Below, one piece after another: positions 1 to 4,344 of a stretch of DNA of 5,753 nt. Origin of the DNA: a gamma proteobacterium symbiont of Lucinoma myriamae (GTDB lineage: Bacteria; Pseudomonadota; Gammaproteobacteria; GRL18); NCBI GenBank assembly GCA_025655635.1, contig JAHXIM010000147.1:1-5753 (forward strand), given 5' to 3'. Under the pieces are notes generated by a model. The model searched no databases. It saw only the letters and a program-made list of their open reading frames with translations, and was not told the origin of the DNA. The translations under genes were made by a program, and so were the position numbers. Numbering within the stretch: position 1 is the stretch's first letter; every line of letters begins with the position of its first letter.

Positions 1-86
1 CAGTAGGCTGCCTGGCTTAAATTACTGGCTTGGCAAGCCTCGATGTGCTGCTTCATCGAAGCATCTTTTGAATTTGCTGGGGTCAT
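1..86 (-). CDS. tnpA: IS66-family accessory protein TnpA, N-terminal fragment (partial)
   Basis: The gene starts at ATG 86-84 and runs off the left edge after 28 full codons. The visible protein contains KQHIEACQASNLSQAAY. This resembles the N-terminal pattern of IS66 OrfA/TnpA proteins (W/H-x-x-H-I/V-E-A-x-x-x-S-x-L-S/T-Q-x-A-Y-C), which opens a small helix-turn-helix domain. A GGAG ribosome-binding site lies 7 bases upstream on the minus strand, and no stop occurs before the edge. In IS66 elements TnpA is a small protein of roughly 100-130 residues encoded ahead of TnpB and the TnpC transposase, and it is needed for full transposition activity. The fragment is short, so the family call depends on this motif plus the neighbouring terminus. 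Confidence 0.65.
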   Translation of the reverse strand, partial: MTPANSKDASMKQHIEACQASNLSQAAY

Positions 87-113
87 TTATGTCTCCGGAT
101 TGCGAATTGAAGA

Positions 114-938
114 TCATAGTCTGACCTGACTGAAACTAATTGTGAAGGTGGGTTTTAATTGACGTTTACGAGCCGGGAATGGTAATGCCCGGACCTGCTT
201 GTTACAACCACCATAGCGACGGTGCATAGTACCCAGGCTGCCCCATTTAGCGCGGTAAACCGGGAAGTGAGATACATGACCCAGAGCAGGGCTTAGAATA
301 TCTGCACGTATGTAGTTACCAGCATTATCCTGGTGACAGTTTGCACAAGACATATTAAGCTGGCCACGTTTGGCATAGAAATGCTTACGACCACGCTCAT
401 ACCAGCTGATTTCATCAGCAGTGGTTGGTGTTTTAATCAGTATTGCTTTACCACGAGAGGTGTAAGCCATATAGGCAGAAATTGCAGCAATATCGCCTTT
501 TTTCCAACCTAGAGCCTTTTCACCATTCTTGGTGCGGCACTCATTGATGACTTGCTCAAGCGTTTTAACCTGTTTGTCCTGCTTGCTATAAAATGGAAAG
601 TTTTGACGAATGCCTATACCGCCATTTTTAAAACAAGATGCATAGGTTTTGCCATTAGCAAACGGTATATTGAACAGTTCTTCGCCTCTTTCAATATCAA
701 TCTCATAGGGAGGAAATTATTCAATTGCTTCCCAGGTTTGTCTTGATGCCTGGTCAATGCCGTAGACGCCATTACCATACTCATTGAGAGGGACGCCAGG
801 GAATTTTTTATAAAAATATTCACGGATGTTCTGCAGGTCGTCTTCAGGTGTGGTGGCTGCGGCGTTACTAGCTACGCCTGCAAGAACACTAGCTGCTGTT
901 AAAGCCAACAGCGCTTTTTTAATTTTTGATGCTTTCAT
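114..938 (-). pseudogene. soxA: SoxA, thiosulfate-oxidising c-type cytochrome subunit, interrupted by a stop codon and an IS
   Basis: SoxA pairs with SoxX in the periplasm to couple thiosulfate oxidatively to the SoxYZ carrier cysteine. One frame runs from ATG 938 to 114 (274 codons), broken by TAA at 717-719 (codon 74). A signal peptide covers residues 1 to about 28. The frame resumes directly with the SoxA motif FPPYEIDIERGEELF. One haem site, CANCH, lies at residues 198-202, and the active-site/haem-ligand cysteine is Cys245 in RRYGGCNKQVRA. The N-terminal domain has single cysteines at 102 and 134 (probably a disulfide) and no second CxxCH, so this is the mono-haem type. After PFPA the sequence is that of an IS66 end: the usual C-terminal tail is lost and replaced by about 17 IS-encoded residues ending at 114. 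An AAGGAT ribosome-binding site precedes the start, 40 bases after soxX. The in-frame homology on both sides of the stop shows a simple nonsense change, not a frameshift. Confidence 0.85.
148..169 (-). repeat. Terminal inverted repeat of the IS66-family element
   Basis: Read on the minus strand from 169, this outer end begins GTAAACGTCAATTAAAACCC. The family assignment uses the terminal GTAA. The inner boundary is a guess because the partner repeat is outside the window. The adjoining 8 bases at 170-177 (GAGCCGGG on the plus strand) are the candidate target-site duplication, since IS66 elements usually duplicate 8 bp. The second copy would be at the far end of the element. Confidence 0.55.
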
Positions 939-978
939 TTTGGATATTATCCTTGCTATTTTACATTTTAATCAGAGT

Positions 979-1356
979 TTAAAGCTGATAAATAAACTCT
1001 GTTACCAAATCAATTTCTTTGCCACTAATGATTTTGTGACGCCCAAAAGGAGGCATAATTGAGTTTGGATTAGCAACTGTTGAGTCAAAAATTTGTGCTC
1101 TTAATTTCGCTTTGTCAGGGAAACGTTGCTGCATGGCGACTAATGGCGGTGCTATATTTCCAGGCAGCTTACCCCCTTTGATTTTATGACAGGCAAGACA
1201 ATTGCCTTTTTTTCTACTAAAGGCGATTTCCTGGCCTTTATCGATATCAGATTTACTGGATCCCGCAGCACTTACTGTGGCAGAGGCTAAGCCTAAACCG
1301 GTAATAGCAACAGCAATAATTGATGTTGTAGATACGATTCTTGAAAAACGTCGCAT
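979..1356 (-). CDS. soxX: SoxX, mono-haem cytochrome c subunit of the SoxXA complex
   Basis: SoxX is the electron-accepting small subunit of SoxXA. It takes electrons from the SoxA-catalysed joining of thiosulfate to SoxYZ in the periplasm. The 125-residue product has a Sec signal peptide (MRRFSR, then a hydrophobic stretch to about Ala31, cleavage near VSA-AG). It has one haem-binding site, CLACH, at residues 53-57, and the likely axial methionine Met101 in the motif SIMPPFGRH. All are standard for SoxX, and the length is normal for the short form. A very strong AGGAGG ribosome-binding site lies just upstream of ATG 1356. soxA follows 40 bases downstream on the same strand with no soxY or soxZ between, an arrangement seen in soxXA(K) clusters rather than soxXYZA ones. 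Unlike soxA it shows no damage. Confidence 0.93.
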   Translation of the reverse strand: MRRFSRIVSTTSIIAVAITGLGLASATVSAAGSSKSDIDKGQEIAFSRKKGNCLACHKIKGGKLPGNIAPPLVAMQQRFPDKAKLRAQIFDSTVANPNSIMPPFGRHKIISGKEIDLVTEFIYQL

Positions 1357-1360
1357 CGAC

Positions 1361-1368
1361 TCCTCCTA
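1361..1368 (-). promoter_or_regulatory. Strong ribosome-binding site of soxX
   Basis: The minus strand reads TAGGAGGAG about 4-5 bases before ATG 1356. This is a near-perfect anti-Shine-Dalgarno match and fixes the soxX start. Confidence 0.8.
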
Positions 1369-1433
1369 ATTTTAAATTTATCCCACCCCAATGAAGTGAC
1401 TTCTTATCTCTTTATAACGTTACGAAAGGTAAA

Positions 1434-1462
1434 ATTATAAGTCCTCACTAAAGTCTTGTTCA
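1434..1462 (-). promoter_or_regulatory. Candidate sigma-70 promoter of soxXA
   Basis: On the minus strand a -35 box TGAACA (1462-1457, four of six consensus bases) is separated by exactly 17 bases from a perfect -10 box TATAAT (1439-1434). It would start transcription near 1427, giving a leader of about 70 bases before soxX. No competing promoter is as good in the 322-base gap. The prediction is by eye only. Confidence 0.5.
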
Positions 1463-1471
1463 CGGCGAACA
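1457..1471. promoter_or_regulatory. Palindrome overlapping the soxX -35 box, candidate operator
   Basis: The plus strand reads TGTTC-ACGGC-GAACA, a perfect 5-bp inverted repeat with a 5-base centre. The -35 box proposed for soxXA lies inside it, so a protein bound here could block or recruit RNA polymerase. Sox operons are often regulated by a repressor or a two-component system. Which regulator would bind here cannot be told from the sequence. Confidence 0.35.
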
Positions 1472-1678
1472 GGGGTAAAATAGCAGTAATAATAAATTAA
1501 TACAATAGCCGGGCAAAAAAAAAGTAAAAAACCGACACTTATAATAAAATTAGTAAGTTAGAGAAGTCTAAAGTAGATGTTTGGTTTATGGTTAAATTAC
1601 TTTTTTAAGCAATAAAAGTGATTTAAATACAGCTCTTTAAGAAATAATATAGAAATAACCCCAACTTTAGAACGTTAT

Positions 1679-3154
1679 TTATTCTTCTAGTTTATAACGC
1701 AGCTTTTCATCTTCGTATGCCTGTTTTCGGGCATCTAGTTTTGACAAGGTATAAAAGTCATTATCAGGTGCGATCTTTCTGGCAATTTCAAGTTGTTCAA
1801 TGGCTGGTGATAACATACCTTGTAAATAATAGTAATTTGATTCAGCAATATGTGCCTTTACCAGCTCTTTGTTTTTCCCCAGGGCTGTTGAAAGCAATTT
1901 ATAAATTGACGGATGTTGAAAATTATCTTTGTTATAATTTTCCAGTAGTTGAATACTTTTTTTAATTTGTCCCGTTTCTATCAGAGCGTAGGCATAATTA
2001 GCAATAAGCACCAGGTTATAACTTTTATTTTTGGAGGTATCAGACAATAACTTTAATCCCTCTCTAATTGCTGATTTTTTACCGCTGGCGATCTTGGCAT
2101 TGGCCAGCGCTACAGTATAGGAAATGTTTTGTGGTGCTGCATCGTGTAAAGCTTCCAGAATAGCAATAGACTGAGCATAAGAACGTTTTTTAAATAGTGC
2201 CAGACCATAGCCAAAATAATACTCAGGATGAATAGTTTGATCGTTTTTATCTACTTTTGCCTGGTAATAGCGGGCAACGCTGTCTGCATTTTTTGCTGTT
2301 AAAACGCTTAGTTTTGCTTTCATCAGGCGATAAGTAAGAGGACTCTTGAAAAGCTTCATCTCGCGTTTATATTGCTCTGCACGCTCAGTAGCTTCAGCTA
2401 TACGGTTAATAGTAATGGGGTGAGTACGTAAAAATTCGGGATAATTTTTTCCAACATAACGGTTCTTTCTTTCCAGTTTCTGAAAAAAACCAGGCATTCC
2501 TGACGGATCATAGCCTGAGCGACTTAAATAACGCATGCCCACCCGATCGGCTTCTTTTTCATTAGCACGAGTGTAATTAATCTGAGCTTGTTGTCCGGCG
2601 GCAGATAAACCAAGGGCCGTAGCTGCACCAAGACTGCTATCACCTCCTGCAGCACCTATTAGAATACCAGCAATCATACCAGCCATAACAGGAAGGCTGA
2701 GTTGATTGGCTTTTTCAAAACTTCGGGCGAGGTGTCGTTGTGTCACATGGGCAATTTCATGACCAAGTACAGAGGCTAGCTCACTTTCTGTGTCGGTGGT
2801 TAAAAATAAGCCGCTGTATACAGCGATTACCCCTCCGGGTGTCGCAAATGCATTTATTTGCTTTGAGCCGATAAGAAAAAAGTGGAAGTTTTGATAGGCA
2901 TCATCACTATTGGCCACGAGGGAGTATCCTAGATTTTGTAGATATTCATTTAATTCCAGATCGTCAATGAGCTGATAAGAATTACGAATTTGTGTAGCGA
3001 TTTCCCGGCCAATTTGCTCTTCCATATGAGGTGTTAAGGCAGTACTGGATGAAGCACCAATATCAGGAAGCTTGATCTCTTGTGCATAAACAGGATGATA
3101 CATCAGGGCGATACATAGACATAGATTGATGTATAAAGTGACTTGCTTTTTCAC
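1679..3154 (-). CDS. bepA: BepA/YfgC-like periplasmic M48 zinc metalloprotease with C-terminal TPR repeats
   Basis: Enzymes of this family work in the periplasm on outer-membrane protein quality control. In E. coli BepA helps assemble, or degrades, LptD and BAM substrates. I use GTG 3154 as start (491 aa, near the 487 of E. coli BepA). It yields a textbook signal peptide, MKKQVTLYINLCLCIALM..VYA, cut before QEIKLP, with an AAGGA element upstream. The ATG at 3229 adds 25 residues, has no ribosome-binding site and lies in an inverted repeat. In 3229-based numbering the zinc motif HEIAH is at 157-161, the third ligand is probably Glu226 in NEKEADRVG, and the BepA-specific histidine is His270 in LRTHPITINR. 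A glycine/alanine-rich hydrophobic segment lies at about 180-212. Residues 300-500 are helical TPR-like repeats. It is transcribed toward soxX but separated by 322 bases with a separate soxX promoter, so it is probably not in its operon. Confidence 0.88.
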   Translation of the reverse strand: MKKQVTLYINLCLCIALMYHPVYAQEIKLPDIGASSSTALTPHMEEQIGREIATQIRNSYQLIDDLELNEYLQNLGYSLVANSDDAYQNFHFFLIGSKQINAFATPGGVIAVYSGLFLTTDTESELASVLGHEIAHVTQRHLARSFEKANQLSLPVMAGMIAGILIGAAGGDSSLGAATALGLSAAGQQAQINYTRANEKEADRVGMRYLSRSGYDPSGMPGFFQKLERKNRYVGKNYPEFLRTHPITINRIAEATERAEQYKREMKLFKSPLTYRLMKAKLSVLTAKNADSVARYYQAKVDKNDQTIHPEYYFGYGLALFKKRSYAQSIAILEALHDAAPQNISYTVALANAKIASGKKSAIREGLKLLSDTSKNKSYNLVLIANYAYALIETGQIKKSIQLLENYNKDNFQHPSIYKLLSTALGKNKELVKAHIAESNYYYLQGMLSPAIEQLEIARKIAPDNDFYTLSKLDARKQAYEDEKLRYKLEE

Positions 3155-3222
3155 TAGTGGAGATATTCCTTTTTTAAATCGTATGAAAATAGTGTTTAAA
3201 CATGCTTTGTGATCAGAAACTA

Positions 3223-3250
3223 TTATCATAAATTAGAACGCTTATGATAA
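3223..3250. repeat. Perfect 9-bp inverted repeat in the BepA-like gene leader
   Basis: TTATCATAA at 3223-3231 and TTATGATAA at 3242-3250 are exact reverse complements separated by 10 bases. The left arm contains the ATG at 3229, which argues against that ATG as a translation start. It could be an operator or an RNA stem-loop. It has no T-tract typical of a terminator. Confidence 0.5.
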
Positions 3251-3269
3251 AAATAGTTCATCACTATTT
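3251..3269. repeat. 7-bp inverted repeat next to the preceding one
   Basis: AAATAGT (3251-3257) and ACTATTT (3263-3269) form a perfect stem with a 5-base loop TCATC, directly abutting the inverted repeat ending at 3250. Two adjacent stem-loops in one leader are more suggestive of function than one alone, though the region is AT-rich and short AT palindromes arise by chance. Confidence 0.4.
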
Positions 3270-3280
3270 ATGACGAGAAA

Positions 3281-3310
3281 ATTATAACGAGAGAGTTTAA
3301 ATTTAACGAA
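3281..3310 (-). promoter_or_regulatory. Candidate promoter of the BepA-like gene
   Basis: On the minus strand a perfect TATAAT (3286-3281) is preceded, 18 bases upstream, by a weak -35 TTCGTT (3310-3305). Transcription would begin near 3274, leaving about a 120-base leader before GTG 3154 that includes both inverted repeats at 3223-3269. The -35 box is poor, so this is tentative. Confidence 0.3.
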
Positions 3311-3462
3311 CTTCATTTTGTTAAACAAAGAAAGATAATATGGACTTTTATAACTAAAAATAATAGTGGTTTTATTGAAATAGTCAGCTATTTTAGTATA
3401 TACTTATAAGCTTTTTTGCACATTGGTTTCAGCCACGCTTCAATGAATACTGAAACTAATTT

Positions 3463-3468
3463 TATAAT
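3463..3468 (+). promoter_or_regulatory. Candidate -10 box of the rhodanese gene
   Basis: A perfect TATAAT lies 33 bases before the rhodanese start. The expected -35 position (about 3440-3445, TCAATG) fits poorly, so either an activator is involved or the match is chance in AT-rich DNA. Confidence 0.3.
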
Positions 3469-3501
3469 ATATACTTGCACTTTGTATAGAGGGTTCTTTT
3501 A

Positions 3502-3825
3502 ATGTACGGTATAAAAGAAATTGATGTTAATGAGTTGAGCAAACAACTCGAAAATCTCCCGGAAAACGTCAAATTAATTGATGTACGGACAACTGCTGAG
3601 GTGGCTAGAGGAAAAATATCAGGCTCAGAAAACCTGCCTCTACATGTTATTCCGCTAAAAGTAGATGAATTTAATAATGATGATACTATTATCTTTTATT
3701 GTCAGACAGGTGCTCGTTCAGCACAGGCCTGTGCTTTTATGGCCTCAAAAGGGGTTGATAATGTCTATAACCTGCGTGGCGGTATTGTTACCTGGGTGCA
3801 AATGGGCTTACCTATTGCCGTATAA
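3502..3825 (+). CDS. Single-domain rhodanese-like sulfurtransferase
   Basis: This 107-residue protein is a single rhodanese domain. It carries sulfane sulfur as a persulfide on a catalytic cysteine and passes it to an acceptor. Visible marks are the early KLIDVRTTAEVARGKISGSENLP segment (residues 24-46), which matches the usual D-V-R-x-x-x-E-x-x-x-G-x-I-x-G-(A/S)-x-N-(I/L)-P pattern, the active-site loop CQTGARS at 67-73 with Cys67, and the closing YNLRGGIVTWVQMGLP (89-104). No signal peptide is present, so it is cytoplasmic. A GAGGG ribosome-binding site lies just before ATG 3502. tusA follows 196 bases downstream on the same strand. In sulfur oxidisers rhodanese and TusA genes are often neighbours and hand sulfur toward DsrEFH/DsrC or the sHdr complex, which suggests the same role here. 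It resembles the GlpE/PspE-like short class but cannot be assigned more finely. Confidence 0.9.
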   Translation: MYGIKEIDVNELSKQLENLPENVKLIDVRTTAEVARGKISGSENLPLHVIPLKVDEFNNDDTIIFYCQTGARSAQACAFMASKGVDNVYNLRGGIVTWVQMGLPIAV

Positions 3826-3880
3826 GTAAAATAACTCATAAATAATTATTTGAACAATTGGTCTATCCCTTTTGGCAGGC

Positions 3881-3910
3881 TTGTTAACTTTTAGTAAACT
3901 ATATTAGAAT
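3881..3910 (+). promoter_or_regulatory. Candidate promoter for tusA
   Basis: TTGTTA (3881-3886), an 18-base spacer and TAGAAT (3905-3910) form a plausible sigma-70 promoter in the 196-base gap between the rhodanese gene and tusA. It would give a leader of about 105 bases. If real, tusA can be expressed apart from the rhodanese gene. Confidence 0.35.
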
Positions 3911-3975
3911 ATTTGACTAAAGGTGCTGGTGGTTAGCAGGTTTTTAGGCTAGAATCAGCTTTCACTAAATAAGTG

Positions 3976-3996
3976 ACTCAACAACTCAACAACTCA
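3976..3996 (+). repeat. Short tandem repeat upstream of tusA
   Basis: The 8-base unit ACTCAACA occurs twice in tandem followed by a partial third copy (ACTCA), ending 25 bases before the tusA start and close to its ribosome-binding site. Repeat-number changes here could alter the leader length, but not the reading frame because it is non-coding. Confidence 0.6.
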
Positions 3997-4009
3997 TATA
4001 TAAAGAGAC

Positions 4010-4014
4010 GAGGG
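4010..4014 (+). promoter_or_regulatory. Ribosome-binding site of tusA
   Basis: GAGGG sits 7 bases before ATG 4022 and supports that start. Confidence 0.6.
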
Positions 4015-4021
4015 AATATTA

Positions 4022-4252
4022 ATGGCTGACTTTGATAAAGAATTAGATGCTTCAGGACTAAACTGCCCACTTCCAATTTTACGTGCTAAAAAAGCATTAG
4101 CAGGATTAGAAGCTGGTCAGGTTCTCCACATCATCGCTACCGATCCAGGTTCAGTAAAAGACTTTGAAGCATTTGCTAACCAGACTGGTAACGAGCTGAT
4201 GGAAAGCAGTGAAAATGGCGGTAAATTTGAGTTCTTAATCAAGAAAGCTTAA
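4022..4252 (+). CDS. tusA: TusA-family sulfur carrier protein
   Basis: TusA proteins are small cytoplasmic persulfide carriers. In E. coli TusA relays sulfur from IscS for tRNA thiouridine. In sulfur oxidisers it receives sulfane sulfur from rhodanese and passes it to DsrEFH/DsrC or sHdr. The 76-residue product has the family signature LDASGLNCPLPILRAKKAL with the carrier cysteine Cys15 in the CPxP motif (15-18), followed by the conserved strand and turn VLHIIATDPGSVKDFEAF (34-51). Length is normal. Codon use looks cleaner than in the surrounding genes (for example repeated GCT, GGT, CCA), consistent with high expression, although I judged this by eye. The rhodanese gene precedes it on the same strand, and a terminator-like hairpin follows. 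Together they favour the sulfur-oxidation type of role, but housekeeping tRNA thiolation is not excluded. Confidence 0.93.
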   Translation: MADFDKELDASGLNCPLPILRAKKALAGLEAGQVLHIIATDPGSVKDFEAFANQTGNELMESSENGGKFEFLIKKA

Positions 4253-4262
4253 TTCCCCGTTT

Positions 4263-4303
4263 TTTAATCGGTATCTTTTAGCTGTAACTGGATACTGATT
4301 AAA
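4263..4303. repeat. Long stem-loop just downstream of tusA
   Basis: TTTAATCGGTATC (4263-4275) and GATACTGATTAAA (4291-4303) pair over 13 positions with one G-T wobble around a 15-base loop. It lies 10 bases after the tusA stop. It lacks a directly following T-tract on the plus strand, so it may protect the 3' end of the transcript or help the next hairpin, rather than terminate alone. Confidence 0.6.
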
Positions 4304-4306
4304 TAG

Positions 4307-4332
4307 AATGGGCTTTTTTTTGCTCATTTTTT
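4307..4332 (+). terminator. Rho-independent terminator of tusA
   Basis: The stem AATGGGC (4307-4313) pairs with GCTCATT (4322-4328) with one wobble, around a loop of eight T bases, and is followed by a T run to 4332. It lies between the convergent tusA and FadL-family genes. On the minus strand the A-rich flank is on the wrong side, so it should work mainly for tusA. Confidence 0.6.
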
Positions 4333-4344
4333 AGGTTGAATGAA

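Larger units (their letters stand above)
1..169 (-). mobile_element. IS66-family insertion sequence, one end only (runs off the left edge)
   Basis: This is one end of an insertion sequence inserted into the 3' part of soxA. On the minus strand the SoxA reading is normal up to the residues PFPA and then changes abruptly at position 169. There the minus strand reads GTAAACGTCAATTAAAACCC, which fits the GTAA start of IS66-family termini. About 80 bases further in, a gene starts that resembles the small accessory protein TnpA of IS66 elements, reading away from the terminus as expected for the left end of this family. The rest of the element (tnpB, the tnpC transposase and the other inverted repeat) would lie beyond position 1. 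The junction and the tnpA-like start are seen directly. The family name rests on memory of IS66 termini and TnpA. Confidence 0.72.
1357..1678. other. Intergenic region between the protease gene and soxX
   Basis: This is 322 AT-rich bases without a credible gene. It holds the soxX ribosome-binding site, promoter and palindrome near the soxX side. The soxX leader contains two further short palindromes, GAAGTGACTTC at 1393-1403 and TAACGTTA at 1415-1422. At the protease end a weak AT-only inverted repeat (AAATAAC at 1653-1659 and GTTATTT at 1674-1680) touches the stop codon and might form a poor terminator. The stretch 1480-1650 shows only homopolymer A runs and nothing I can name. Confidence 0.6.
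3155..3501. other. Divergent intergenic region between the BepA-like gene and the rhodanese gene
   Basis: This region of about 350 bases controls two genes reading away from each other. It contains the two inverted repeats at 3223-3269, TATAAT-type boxes facing each way, and a further 13-base near-perfect palindrome (TTTGTT-A-AACAAA, 3317-3329) that could be an operator. I see no gene in it. Confidence 0.55.

Noticed and set aside
129..141. 13-base sequence ACTGAAACTAATT shared by the IS end and the rhodanese upstream region (3449-3461)
   Set aside because: A single 13-base match in a 5.7-kb AT-rich window is about what chance allows. Nothing around it is shared, so it is not a second IS remnant.
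614..823. A 69-residue minus-strand frame overlapping soxA in another phase
   Set aside because: It reads the soxA coding sequence in the wrong frame. The SoxA homology continues in the frame of 938, so there is a stop codon, not a frameshift into this frame.
552..1062. Plus-strand open frames opposite soxA and soxX
   Set aside because: They lie antisense to well-supported cytochrome genes, have no recognisable protein features, and are shadows of those genes.
1653..1680. Inverted repeat AAATAAC/GTTATTT at the protease stop codon as a terminator
   Set aside because: The stem is short and AT-rich with a 14-base loop and no clean T-tract, so it is too weak to list as a terminator.
1717..1965. 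Plus-strand frame opposite the BepA-like gene
   Set aside because: It is antisense to conserved TPR-region coding sequence and shows no motif of its own.
3840..3851. Perfect palindrome AAATAATTATTT after the rhodanese gene
   Set aside because: It is composed only of A and T in an AT-rich gap with no loop or T-tract. Chance is the simplest explanation.
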